Shown: positions 8,269 through 16,546 of the stretch, piece after piece
Position numbering within the stretch: the first letter of the stretch is position 1
How the letters are laid out: the number at the start of each line of letters is the position of its first letter
Assembly: GCF_015223195.1 (NCBI RefSeq)
Contig: NZ_JADFUA010000008.1
Location: 62,001 to 126,000 of the forward strand
Source: Chitinilyticum piscinae
Lineage (GTDB): Bacteria; Pseudomonadota; Gammaproteobacteria; Burkholderiales; Chitinibacteraceae
Length of the DNA: 64,000 nucleotides
Direction: 5' to 3'
Program-made: the position numbers and the translations under genes
Notes under the pieces: model-generated
What the model was told of the DNA's origin: nothing
Database searches by the model: none
Seen by the model: only the letters and a program-made list of their open reading frames with translations

Positions 8269-9210
8269 ATGACTCAAGAACAGAAAGCCCTGCTGCAGAA
8301 GCTGGGGCCCTTTATCGCCCTGCTGGTCGTTTGTGCCGGGCTGTCCATCGCCAGCCCGGATTTCCTCACGATGGGCAACCTGCTCAACGTGATGCGCCAG
8401 GTATCGATCAATGCACTGATTGCCTTTGGTATGACGCTGGTGATTTTGCTGGGGGGGATCGATCTGTCCGTCGGCTCGATTCTCGCGCTCTCGTCCGTGC
8501 TGACCGCCAAGCTGATCAGCGCGCTGGGGCTGGATCCGGCACTGGCAACGATGATCGGCATTCTGGCCGGGGCGCTGATGGGCGCCGCCAACGGTGTCGT
8601 GATTGCCAAGGGCAAGGTGGCCCCCTTCATTGCGACGCTGGGCACGATGACCATCCTGCGCGGACTCTCGCTGGTCTTTTCCGAAGGCCGCCCGGTGACG
8701 GGGCTCAACAGTGACTTCTTCAGCATGCTCGGTGGCGGCTATGTGGCCAACCTGATCCCGGTTCCAGTGATCTGGATGCTGCTGCTGTTCGTCGTGTTCT
8801 GGTTTGTACTGAAGAAAACCGTCTTCGGCCGCCACGTGTATGCCGTGGGGGGCAACGAAGAAGCTTCGCGCCTGTCGGGCCTCTCGGTCGACAGTGTGAA
8901 GATCTGGGTCTACACGATATCCGGGGCTATGAGTGCCATGGCCGGGATCATCCTGACCTCGCGCCTGAATTCGGCCCAGCCGACCGCGGGCACCGGCTAC
9001 GAGCTAGATGCGATCGCCGCGGTCGTGCTGGGCGGCACCAGCCTCACCGGCGGGCGGGGCTGGATCTTCGGCACGCTGGTCGGCGCACTGCTTATCGGCG
9101 TACTGAACAATGGCCTGAATCTGCTGGGCGTCTCCAGCTTCTACCAGCAGGTCATCAAGGGCGTCGTCATCCTGCTGGCAGTGCTGATCGATCGCGGAGG
9201 CAAGAAATAA
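8269..9210 (+). CDS. rbsC: Ribose ABC transporter permease
   Basis: A 313-residue inner-membrane permease of the BPD-transp-2 family with about eight to ten hydrophobic segments. Family signatures include LGGIDLSVGSILALSSV near residue 65, VAPFIATLGTMTILRG near 120 and the cytoplasmic coupling region GGNEEASRLSGLSVDSVK near 200, followed by DAIAAVVLGGTSLTGGRG. Length is close to E. coli RbsC (321). It lies between rbsA and a hairpin-rich 116-base gap before rbsB. Confidence 0.95.
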   Translation: MTQEQKALLQKLGPFIALLVVCAGLSIASPDFLTMGNLLNVMRQVSINALIAFGMTLVILLGGIDLSVGSILALSSVLTAKLISALGLDPALATMIGILAGALMGAANGVVIAKGKVAPFIATLGTMTILRGLSLVFSEGRPVTGLNSDFFSMLGGGYVANLIPVPVIWMLLLFVVFWFVLKKTVFGRHVYAVGGNEEASRLSGLSVDSVKIWVYTISGAMSAMAGIILTSRLNSAQPTAGTGYELDAIAAVVLGGTSLTGGRGWIFGTLVGALLIGVLNNGLNLLGVSSFYQQVIKGVVILLAVLIDRGGKK

Positions 9211-9326
9211 GGACCCAGGGGCTGGCCAGCGCCAGCCCACCAAGAAGAAAGCCGGGGTATCCACACCCGGCCATTGAAAGCAGTTGGTTACAGAACCATA
9301 CCCATAACACTATCAGGAGTCGATCC
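9211..9326 (+). other. rbsC-rbsB intergenic hairpins
   Basis: The 116-base gap holds two hairpins: GGGCTGGC (9219-9226) pairing with GCCAGCCC (9231-9238) over a CAGC loop, and GCCGGG (9251-9256) pairing with CCCGGC (9266-9271). Neither is followed by a T-run, so they look like RNA-stability or processing elements rather than terminators. They would shield the 5' side of an rbsB segment, a common device to raise binding-protein levels over the membrane components. Confidence 0.45.
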
Positions 9327-10259
9327 ATGAAACGCTTTCTCTCCCCCCTGTTGCTCGGCCTCTTGACCGTCGGCCTGATCGCTTGCACCAAGCAAGGCCC
9401 GGATAGCCAGCCTGCCGCCAGCGCGACCCCGGCGGCAGCCGGCAACAACACCGTAGGCCTGTCGATCTCGACACTGAACAACCCCTTCTTCGTCAGTCTC
9501 AAAGACGGGGCCGAAGCGGCGGCCAAGGAACAGGGCATCACCCTCATCACCGTGGATGCACAGAATGATCCGGCCAAGCAGATCGCCAATATCGAAGATC
9601 TGATCCAGAAAAAGGTCAGCGTCATCCTGATCAACCCGGCCGATTCCGATGCCGTGGCCGGTGTGGTCAAACAGGCCGAAGATGCGGGCATCAAGGTAAT
9701 TTCGCTGGATCGCAGCGTCAACGGCGCACCGGTCACCAGCCACATCGCATCGGACAACAAAGCCGGCGGCAAGATGGCGGCGGAATTTTTGCTGGAAAAA
9801 ATCGGCGGCAAGGGCAATATCGTCGAGCTGGAGGGGATTCCGGGCTCCAGCGCCGCCCGTGAGCGGGGCGAAGGCTTCAATGCCGGCATCGCCGGCAAGT
9901 CGGACGTGAAAGTGGTTGCCAAGCAGCCAGCCGACTTTGACCGCGCCAAGGGCTTGTCGGTGATGGAAAACATCCTGCAGGGCAACAAAAATGTGGTCGG
10001 CGTATTCGCCCACAATGACGAAATGGCACTGGGCGCGCTCAAGGCCATCGAGGCTGCCGGGGTGAGAAACGTCGTCGTTGTCGGCTTTGATGCCACCGAT
10101 GATGCCGTGAAGGCCGTGAAGGAAGGTAAAATGGCCGCCACCGTGCAGCAAAAACCGGATCTGATCGGCAAGATGGGCGTGCAAACGGCCAAGCAGGTCA
10201 TTGACGGCAAAGCGGTCGACGCCAGCATTCCGGTACCGCTGGATCTGGTGAAACAATAA
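9327..10259 (+). CDS. rbsB: Ribose-binding protein, predicted lipoprotein
   Basis: A 310-residue periplasmic-binding protein type 1 that delivers ribose to RbsAC. The mature part shows GLSISTLNNPFFVSLKDGAE, ITVDAQNDPAKQIANIEDLI and the DRSVNG and GFDATDDAVKAVKEG segments typical of RbsB. Unlike E. coli RbsB, the signal peptide ends in a lipobox, LIAC (Cys 21), followed by a Pro/Ala/Ser-rich linker, so the protein is probably acylated and tethered; Thr at +2 would favour sorting to the outer membrane by E. coli rules. A clear AGGAG precedes the start by 9 bases. Confidence 0.93.
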   Translation: MKRFLSPLLLGLLTVGLIACTKQGPDSQPAASATPAAAGNNTVGLSISTLNNPFFVSLKDGAEAAAKEQGITLITVDAQNDPAKQIANIEDLIQKKVSVILINPADSDAVAGVVKQAEDAGIKVISLDRSVNGAPVTSHIASDNKAGGKMAAEFLLEKIGGKGNIVELEGIPGSSAARERGEGFNAGIAGKSDVKVVAKQPADFDRAKGLSVMENILQGNKNVVGVFAHNDEMALGALKAIEAAGVRNVVVVGFDATDDAVKAVKEGKMAATVQQKPDLIGKMGVQTAKQVIDGKAVDASIPVPLDLVKQ

Positions 10260-10290
10260 GCCACGGCCCCGGTTCCGGGGCTGACGTGAC

Positions 10291-10320
10291 GCAACAGGCC
10301 GGTACAGACCGGCCTGTTGC
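10291..10320 (+). terminator. Hairpin after rbsB
   Basis: GCAACAGGCCGGT (10291-10303) pairs perfectly with ACCGGCCTGTTGC (10308-10320) over a 4-base loop. There is no T-run after it, so it may act as an attenuating or 3'-protecting hairpin and not as a full terminator; the regulator gene in the same direction starts only 80 bases later. Confidence 0.5.
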
Positions 10321-10399
10321 ATATCCGGCGCGCAATCCGCCCACCCCGATCAACCACACGTCCGGCGTCCCGCACCGGACCAGTTGCAGGCCAGCAGGC

Positions 10400-11410
10400 A
10401 TGAGCCAGTACGAACGCCTCACCATTGACGACATTGCCAGACTGGCCGGTGTCTCCAAAACCACCGCCAGCATGGTGCTGAATGGCCGGGCGGCGGAATA
10501 CCGGATTGCGGCAGCCACCCGAGACCGGGTACTCGCGGTCGCCGCCGAGTATCATTTCAGCCCTTCGCAATCTGCGCGCACACTGCGCAACCGCAGCAGT
10601 GGCACACTCGGCCTGGTTATCCCCGAGCTGACCAACTTTGCCCATGCCATGCTGGCGCAGGAGCTGGAAATCCAGTCACGCGCGCTGGGCTACCAGTTGC
10701 TGCTGGTTACCAGTGAAGATGATCCGGAGCGCGAGGACGAGGGCATTCGCCACCTGCTGTCGCGTCAGGTTGACGGGTTGCTGGTGGTGCCCAGCGCCGT
10801 CGACGCCGAGGCCTATTCCCGATACGCCCAGCGCACGCCACTGGTGCTGGTCGATCGCCGGATTCCCGACAGCCCCCTGCCCTTTGTCGTGACGGCCGCC
10901 GAAGGCATGGTGGCCGATCTGGTCGCTGAACTTGCCACAGCACCGGACGTGAACGAAGTGGTTTTCTTCGGCGGGCAGCCGGATTTCTCGCCCAGTATTG
11001 ATCGGCTGGCAGGCTACCGCGCCGGGCTGGCCCGCGCCGCCTTGCCCGAACAGGAAGGCTGGGTATGGCAGCGGACGTTCCAGCGCCAGTCCGGTGCCGA
11101 ATTGATGGCAGCCTGCCACGCGGCGCTGGGGCATTATCCGCAGGTGGTGTTTGCCGCCTCGATCACGCTACTGGAAGGCGTGCTGGCATACATGAAGGAA
11201 CACCACCTGTTCCGCAACCCGCCGCGACTGGCGTCATTCGACAACCACGATCTGCTGGATTGCCTGCCGGTTGCCGTCGACAGCATCGTCCAGGATAGCG
11301 CGGGGCTCGCCGCCGCCGCGCTGGCTCGAGTCCTGGCGCTACGGGAGGGGCAGCGCATCCAGTCCGAATGGGTCGCCGCCCGGCTACTACGCCGTTCGAC
11401 AAGCGCATAA
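10400..11410 (+). CDS. rbsR: LacI-family transcriptional regulator, probable ribose repressor
   Basis: A 336-residue regulator. Residues 1-60 are a LacI helix-turn-helix, LTIDDIARLAGVSKTTASMVLNG, with a Cra/FruR-like hinge SPSQSARTLRNRSSGTLGLVIPEL; residues 60-330 form a sugar-binding type 1 domain. An in-frame start 114 bases upstream exists, but the ATG at 10400 gives the canonical N-terminus. Placement directly downstream of rbsB makes it the likely ribose-responsive repressor, by analogy to RbsR; the effector cannot be read from sequence, and the Cra-like DNA-binding part leaves a fructose-type regulator possible. Confidence 0.85.
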   Translation: MSQYERLTIDDIARLAGVSKTTASMVLNGRAAEYRIAAATRDRVLAVAAEYHFSPSQSARTLRNRSSGTLGLVIPELTNFAHAMLAQELEIQSRALGYQLLLVTSEDDPEREDEGIRHLLSRQVDGLLVVPSAVDAEAYSRYAQRTPLVLVDRRIPDSPLPFVVTAAEGMVADLVAELATAPDVNEVVFFGGQPDFSPSIDRLAGYRAGLARAALPEQEGWVWQRTFQRQSGAELMAACHAALGHYPQVVFAASITLLEGVLAYMKEHHLFRNPPRLASFDNHDLLDCLPVAVDSIVQDSAGLAAAALARVLALREGQRIQSEWVAARLLRRSTSA

Positions 11411-11464
11411 AGAACCAGGTATAGGCGGGAAGCCTGCCAGCCCAAAGGGCTATAGCCCCATACC
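11411..11464. terminator. Imperfect bidirectional hairpin between convergent genes
   Basis: The 54-base gap between rbsR and the hybrid kinase holds GGTATAGG at the left and CCCCATACC at the right, with the self-complementary GGGCTATAGCCC in the middle. The ends can pair and the centre can pair, and no T-run is present. A role as shared terminator is inferred from position. Confidence 0.35.
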
Positions 11465-14050
11465 CTAGACAAGATAACGCGCAAGCACTTGCCGCAGCAG
11501 ATCAAAATTGATCGGCTTGGTCAGGAAATCGTCCATGCCGGCATCAAGGCAGGCTTGTTCGCTTTCCTGCAAGGCATTGGCCGTCAAAGCAATGATCGGC
11601 AGGGTAGCAGTTTGCGGCTGCTGCCGCAGGCGGCGGGTCGCCTCCAGACCATCCATGACCGGCATCTGGCAATCCATCAGGATCAGGTCAAACTGGTTTT
11701 CCGCGGCTTTTTCCAGTGCTTCCAGCCCATTGGCGGCCAGCGCCACCTCACACCCCAGTCGCTGCAAGCCGATGGCTACCACGCGCTGGTTGAGCGGATT
11801 GTCCTCCACGACCAGCACCTGTCCACGCAGCGTGGCCACCACCGGGATCGGCTCCTGCAACAGCACCGGCCCCGTACCACCGAGCAGCTGGTGCAAGGCC
11901 TGCAGCCAGGTATCCAGACCGAAGACCGGCTTGAGCAACAATCGGCGCTTACTGCCTTCCACCCAGCCCGCTGGAGCATGCCAGCCGCTGTACAGCAGGG
12001 GTGGCGCTCCCGACCAGTCCAGCAGCGGCGAAACAACCGCGCGGGGTGATTCATCAATAATCAGCAGATCAAGCAGCGGCAACTCGGTGGTAGCGGCCAG
12101 ATCCAGCAATACCACTCCTGCAGCCCGCAGCACCTGTAGCAGCCGCTCGTCGCGCCAGGCGGGGTCGCCCACCCAGCCAATGCGACGCCCCTGCAGGAAT
12201 GCGGCGGCACGTGCATCGGCATCCACCGGGGCAAATTGCTCTGCCTCAAGCGGCAGTACACAGCAGAACGTTGAACCTCGCCCCGGAGCTGACTCGACCG
12301 TGATGTGTCCGCGCATCAGCTCGCACAGCAACCGGCAGATGGCCAGCCCCAGCCCGGTACCGCCAAAGCGGCGAGTCGAACTCGAATCCGCCTGGTAAAA
12401 GCGCTCGAACAACCGTTGCTGCCGCTCCGCAGCGATACCGATTCCGGTATCACGGACCTCCAGCTCGATGCAGCCCGAGCGCCAGCGTACCGACACCCTC
12501 ACCCCGCCCGCTTCGGTGAACTTGACGGCATTGGCCAGCAGATTGAGCACGATCTGCCGATAACGCAGCGCATCTCCCAAGACTCGCACCGGCACACCAG
12601 GCGCAATATCCAGCAGGAATTCAATCCGCCGCTCTGCTGCCCGGGGGGCCAGCATGCGGCAGGCTTCGCGCGTGACCTGCACGAGGTCGAAAGGCAGATG
12701 ATCCAGCTCAAGCTTGCCCGCTTCGATCTTGGCGAAATCCAGCAAATCATTGATCAGCGCCAGCAGCGCCTCGCCGGAATGGCGGATGCTCGCCAGCTGC
12801 TCGCGCTGCTCGTGATTGAGCGGTGAAGCCGCCAGCAGCTGGGCAAATCCGAGCACACCATTGAGCGGGGTACGGATTTCATGCGAAATCGTGGCCAGAA
12901 ATTCGCTCTTGGCCCGGCTGGCTTCCTCAGCAGCATCACGCGCGATGCGCAGCTCTTCGGTCTGCAGCGACAACTGCTGGTTCGCCTGACGCAAGCCTGC
13001 TTCAAAACGCTTGCTGCGCATCAGCTGCGACAGAATGGCGGCAAACAGCTTGATGACTTCGCGTTGACCAGGCGGCATCGGCCGGTGCCGGATGAAGTTG
13101 TCACAGGCGATCCAGCCGAGGATCTCGCCTTCATGATGCAACGCCACCAGTGCATTCCAGCCGCGCCCGACCACCTGCTTGTCGTAATACAGCGCGGCAT
13201 CTTCCTTGACCACGACTTCGCCGGGGCGCGCGCGCGCGACACCAAACATGTCATGCACCGGGCAAGCGCTGCGATACCAGCGCTCATCGGTCACCCTGCC
13301 CTCGTTATCGGTTCCGTAGGTCCCCAGCATGTCGCCACTGTCCGCGTCGTACTCGAACAAGCCCATGCGGTCGATGTCGAGCTGGCTGATCGCCAACGAC
13401 ACGGCGCGGTGGTAGAGCTGATCCAGATCGGCGGCTCGCGTGAGCTCCAGTGTCACCTCGCCCAGACGCTGCAACAGCAGGCGCTCATCTTCAATGCGGC
13501 TGAGGCTGGCATGCAGTTGCCCGGCCTCCAGGTGGCAGAAACGGCCGGCTTCATCCTGTTGCCGCCGGTAGACAAGCACCGCCGCCAGTGCGGCACATTC
13601 GCCCAGAAACACCGGACTGGCACGCAAGGTTTCGAAATCACCCATCCGCTCGGCCTCGGCAAACAGCACGGCGATGAGCCGCCCTTCGTCAACAAGCGGC
13701 AGGATCAGCTGGTAGCGCGGGCTGGGTTGCGTACCGGCCGGCACCCATAACTCGTCGGTTGGCGCGGCACTGGCCAGCATGGTCAGGGCCGGGGATTGCA
13801 ATTGGTTCTGCAGGGCCTGTGCCGGCAAACCGTAGAACGTATCAAGCCCCTGCAGTTCCGGATACTCAAGCGCAGCCTGCCCCTGAACGAACTGCGCCCG
13901 CGCGCGCAAGCGACCCTGGTCTTCGAAAAGAAGCACGACACGGCGTGCCTGCAGTGCACAGGCAAAGCCTTCGACCAGCGTGATGCCCAACCGCTCCGGC
14001 GCTGCGGTGCGCACCGCTTCGGCCAGACCCTGAATCATGGATGCCTGCAT
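11465..14050 (-). CDS. Hybrid sensor histidine kinase with GAF domains and two receiver-like domains
   Basis: An 861-residue soluble hybrid kinase. Two GAF-like regions (about 20-165 and 195-350) lead by a coiled coil into HisKA with ISHEIRTPLNG (His 390), an ATPase domain with NLLANAVKF, DTGIGIA and FGGTGLGLAI, a receiver-like segment (about 625-735) that keeps little of the receiver motif, and a C-terminal receiver with VLVVEDNPLNQ and LILMDCQMPVMDG (Asp 793). The open frame continues upstream to 14344, but that part crosses the ilvE start and has no protein-like composition, so the start MQASMIQG at 14050 is preferred. No partner regulator is adjacent; the signal is unknown. Confidence 0.88.
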   Translation of the reverse strand: MQASMIQGLAEAVRTAAPERLGITLVEGFACALQARRVVLLFEDQGRLRARAQFVQGQAALEYPELQGLDTFYGLPAQALQNQLQSPALTMLASAAPTDELWVPAGTQPSPRYQLILPLVDEGRLIAVLFAEAERMGDFETLRASPVFLGECAALAAVLVYRRQQDEAGRFCHLEAGQLHASLSRIEDERLLLQRLGEVTLELTRAADLDQLYHRAVSLAISQLDIDRMGLFEYDADSGDMLGTYGTDNEGRVTDERWYRSACPVHDMFGVARARPGEVVVKEDAALYYDKQVVGRGWNALVALHHEGEILGWIACDNFIRHRPMPPGQREVIKLFAAILSQLMRSKRFEAGLRQANQQLSLQTEELRIARDAAEEASRAKSEFLATISHEIRTPLNGVLGFAQLLAASPLNHEQREQLASIRHSGEALLALINDLLDFAKIEAGKLELDHLPFDLVQVTREACRMLAPRAAERRIEFLLDIAPGVPVRVLGDALRYRQIVLNLLANAVKFTEAGGVRVSVRWRSGCIELEVRDTGIGIAAERQQRLFERFYQADSSSTRRFGGTGLGLAICRLLCELMRGHITVESAPGRGSTFCCVLPLEAEQFAPVDADARAAAFLQGRRIGWVGDPAWRDERLLQVLRAAGVVLLDLAATTELPLLDLLIIDESPRAVVSPLLDWSGAPPLLYSGWHAPAGWVEGSKRRLLLKPVFGLDTWLQALHQLLGGTGPVLLQEPIPVVATLRGQVLVVEDNPLNQRVVAIGLQRLGCEVALAANGLEALEKAAENQFDLILMDCQMPVMDGLEATRRLRQQPQTATLPIIALTANALQESEQACLDAGMDDFLTKPINFDLLRQVLARYLV

Positions 14051-14205
14051 GACGGCCAACCTGAAAACTGACAATAATATTATGTTTGCACGGCAAAAAA
14101 CTGTCTCGCAGATTGTATAAATCTTGGCAGCGTTTGCAACAGCCACAGGGCAGCCAATCCCTCCGGCCAGGGCAGAACACCACGTACACCGCCGGCACTT
14201 TGCGC

Positions 14206-14211
14206 TACAAT
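14206..14211 (+). promoter_or_regulatory. Possible -10 element for ilvE
   Basis: TACAAT at 14206-14211 lies 44 bases before the ilvE start and matches five of six bases of the -10 consensus. No good -35 hexamer is seen at the right distance, so this is tentative. Confidence 0.35.
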
Positions 14212-14255
14212 TGCGGTTTTTCCGCACACCCAAAATACGCTCAAGGAGAGTACAC

Positions 14256-15176
14256 ATGTCGTTGGCTGATCGCGACGGAGTCATCTGGTATGACGGCAAG
14301 CTGGTGCCGTGGCGCGATGCCACCACCCACGTGCTGACCCACACCCTGCATTACGGCATGGGCGTATTCGAAGGCGTGCGTGCGTACGAAACCCCGAAAG
14401 GCACAGCGATTTTCCGCCTCCAGGACCACACCGAACGGTTACTGAATTCCGCCAAGATCTTCCAGATGAAGATCCCGTTCACCGCCGAAGAGCTGAACGA
14501 AGCGCAAAAAACCGTCGTGCGTGAAAACGGCCTGAAATCCTGCTACCTGCGTCCGCTGTCCTTCATCGGCAGCGAAAAGCTGGGGATCGCCGCGACCAAC
14601 AACACCATCCACACCGTCGTGGCCGCTTGGCCTTGGGGTGCGTACCTCGGCGCCGAAGGCCTGGAAAAGGGCATCCGAGTGAAGACCTCGAGCTTCACCC
14701 GCCACCACGTCAACGTGTCGATGGTGCGAGCCAAGGCCTGTGGCTACTACATCAACTCCATCCTGGCACACCAGGAAGCGGCCGCCGACGGCTACGACGA
14801 GGCGCTGGTCCTCGATACCGAAGGCTATGCCTCCGAGGGCGCCGGCGAGAACTTGTTTGTCGTGAAAAAGGGCAAGCTCTACACGCCGGACGTGGCCTCC
14901 TGCCTGGACGGCATTACCCGCAACACCGTGCTGACGCTGGCGCGCGAGGAAGGTATCGAAGTCATCGAGAAGCGCATCACCCGCGATGAAATCTATACCG
15001 CTGATGAAGCATTCTTCACCGGCACCGCCGCAGAGGTGACGCCGATCCGCGAACTGGATAACCGCCCGATTGGCGCCGGTATCCGCGGCCCGGTCACTGC
15101 CCGCCTGCAGCAGCGCTATTTCGATTGCGTACAGGGCCGCGACCCGAAGCACGAAGACTGGCTCACCCTGGTATAA
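14256..15176 (+). CDS. ilvE: Branched-chain amino acid aminotransferase
   Basis: A 306-residue class IV PLP aminotransferase that carries out the last step of Val, Leu and Ile synthesis. It starts MSLADRDGVIWYDGKLVPWRDA, has HTLHYGMGVFEGVRAYET, the PLP-lysine region near residue 155 in VSMVRAKACGYYINSILA, EGYASEGAGENLFVVK and FFTGTAAEVTPI. An AAGGAGAG ribosome-binding site sits 7 bases before the start and rules out the 44-codon upstream extension that is open in frame. A small zinc-finger gene follows, a frequent betaproteobacterial neighbour. Confidence 0.95.
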   Translation: MSLADRDGVIWYDGKLVPWRDATTHVLTHTLHYGMGVFEGVRAYETPKGTAIFRLQDHTERLLNSAKIFQMKIPFTAEELNEAQKTVVRENGLKSCYLRPLSFIGSEKLGIAATNNTIHTVVAAWPWGAYLGAEGLEKGIRVKTSSFTRHHVNVSMVRAKACGYYINSILAHQEAAADGYDEALVLDTEGYASEGAGENLFVVKKGKLYTPDVASCLDGITRNTVLTLAREEGIEVIEKRITRDEIYTADEAFFTGTAAEVTPIRELDNRPIGAGIRGPVTARLQQRYFDCVQGRDPKHEDWLTLV

Positions 15177-15189
15177 GCCGTAAGACCAA

Positions 15190-15219
15190 GCGGGATATGG
15201 CCCATAGAGCCATACCCGC
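15190..15219 (+). terminator. Bulged hairpin after ilvE
   Basis: GCGGGATATGGC (15190-15201) pairs with GCCATACCCGC (15209-15219) with one bulged A over a 7-base loop. No T-run follows, so it is a weak or partial terminator between ilvE and the zinc-finger gene. Confidence 0.4.
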
Positions 15220-15240
15220 CAGCGACGACTGGAAGAGAAC

Positions 15241-15444
15241 ATGGAACTGAAAGAAAATACCCAACGTGAAATCGAAGTCGGCGCCGCCGACCTGCCGCTG
15301 CACTGCCCGACCCCGGATCAGGTGAAATGGAATTCGCACCCGCGCGTTTTCCTCGATGTCACCAAGATTGGCGAGGCGCTGTGCCCCTACTGTGGCACCC
15401 GCTACAAACTGCGTGCCGGCGAAGTGATCAAGGGTCACCACTAA
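15241..15444 (+). CDS. Zinc-finger domain protein (zf-CHCC/NDUFS6-like)
   Basis: A 67-residue protein with a single zinc-binding pattern: LHCPTP near residue 20, HPRVFLDV near 33 and CPYCGTRYKL near 48, the Cys-His-Cys-Cys set of the zf-CHCC family related to the NDUFS6 subunit of complex I. The family is common in proteobacteria, often beside ilvE, and has no defined bacterial role. An AGAGAAC stretch precedes the start. A strong hairpin follows at 15459-15492. Confidence 0.85.
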   Translation: MELKENTQREIEVGAADLPLHCPTPDQVKWNSHPRVFLDVTKIGEALCPYCGTRYKLRAGEVIKGHH

Positions 15445-15458
15445 GCGTTTCCCATCTG

Positions 15459-15492
15459 CCAAAGCGGCGCCGGGCATCCCGCGCCGCTTTGG
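15459..15492 (+). terminator. Rho-independent-type hairpin after the zinc-finger gene
   Basis: CCAAAGCGGCGC (15459-15470) pairs perfectly with GCGCCGCTTTGG (15481-15492) over a 10-base loop and is followed by CCTTTGTATT, a weak T-rich tail. It ends 15 bases before waaF. Confidence 0.6.
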
Positions 15493-15507
15493 CCTTTGTA
15501 TTGCCTG

Positions 15508-16536
15508 ATGAAAAAAATACTGATTGTCGCCCCCGCCTGGATTGGCGATGCCATCATGGCGCAGCCGCTGTACATGCGCTTGCACCAGCGCCACCCCGGC
15601 CTGCAACTGGATGTACTGGCTCCGGCCTGGACGCGTCCGCTGCACGCCCGCATGCCTGAAGTCCACCAGGCCATCGACAACCCCTTCGGGCATGGCGAGC
15701 TGGGCTTGCGCAAGCGCTGGCAACTCGGACGGCAGCTGAAAGCCGCGCATTATGATCAGGTCATCGTGCTGCCGAATTCGCTGAAATCGGCACTGGTGCC
15801 GTGGTTTGCCCGCATTCCGCTGCGAACCGGCTGGGTCGGCGAGGCGCGCTACGGTCTGCTCAACGATTCCCGCAAGCTCGACCCTTACGCCCTGCCACTG
15901 ATGGTCGAGCGCTTTGTCGCACTGGCGGAACCTGCCGGGCAAGCGTTCCCTCGTCCGGCACAGCCGCGCCTGAGTGTTGATACCGCCCAGCGCGATACCA
16001 CGCGCGCCCGCCTGAAACTACCAACCGACCTGCCGATTGTGGCGATCTGCCCCGGTGCCGAATACGGCCCGGCCAAGCGCTGGCCGGCACGCCATGCCGC
16101 CGCGCTGAGTCTCGCCTTATTGGAGCGCGGTTACCAGGTGTGGCTATTCGGCTCGGACAAGGACGCGCCCATTGCTGGCGAGATTGCCGCACAGGCCCCT
16201 GGTGTCGTCGATCTGACCGGCAAGACCAGCCTGTCGGAAGCCATTGACCTGATGAGTCTCGCACGCGGAGCGGTCTGCAATGATTCCGGCTTGATGCATG
16301 TGGCAGCGGCACTGAACCTGCCGCTGGTGGCACTGTACGGCTCCAGCTCGCCGGAATTCACCCCCCCCCTATCGCACCGGGCGCAAATTGTATCGCTGGA
16401 TCTGGATTGTGCGCCGTGCTTCGAGCGCACCTGTCCGCTAGGACACATGAACTGCCTGAACGAGCTGGAACCACAGCGGGTACTTGATACCCTGCTACCC
16501 ATGCTCCCCTCCCCCATTACTAAATTCGGCGTCTGA
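15508..16536 (+). CDS. waaF: Lipopolysaccharide heptosyltransferase II
   Basis: A 342-residue glycosyltransferase family 9 enzyme that adds the second heptose to the LPS inner core. It starts [21 protein letters not shown] and shows [26 protein letters not shown] and [13 protein letters not shown] near residue 175, features of RfaF/WaaF, plus [13 protein letters not shown] and the acceptor-side [13 protein letters not shown]. Length is usual. The ATG at 15508 matches the family start better than an upstream in-frame codon at 15496. It is followed 10 bases later by aroA. Confidence 0.93.
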   Translation: MKKILIVAPAWIGDAIMAQPLYMRLHQRHPGLQLDVLAPAWTRPLHARMPEVHQAIDNPFGHGELGLRKRWQLGRQLKAAHYDQVIVLPNSLKSALVPWFARIPLRTGWVGEARYGLLNDSRKLDPYALPLMVERFVALAEPAGQAFPRPAQPRLSVDTAQRDTTRARLKLPTDLPIVAICPGAEYGPAKRWPARHAAALSLALLERGYQVWLFGSDKDAPIAGEIAAQAPGVVDLTGKTSLSEAIDLMSLARGAVCNDSGLMHVAAALNLPLVALYGSSSPEFTPPLSHRAQIVSLDLDCAPCFERTCPLGHMNCLNELEPQRVLDTLLPMLPSPITKFGV

Positions 16537-16546
16537 AGGATACCCC

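Noticed and set aside
9167-10645. 492-codon minus-strand frame across rbsC, rbsB and rbsR
   Set aside because: It is a shadow of clear rbs genes and spans their intergenic hairpins.
14051-14344. N-terminal extension of the hybrid kinase reaching into ilvE
   Set aside because: It overlaps the ilvE start and ribosome-binding site, has cysteine- and arginine-rich non-protein composition, and a normal start exists at 14050.
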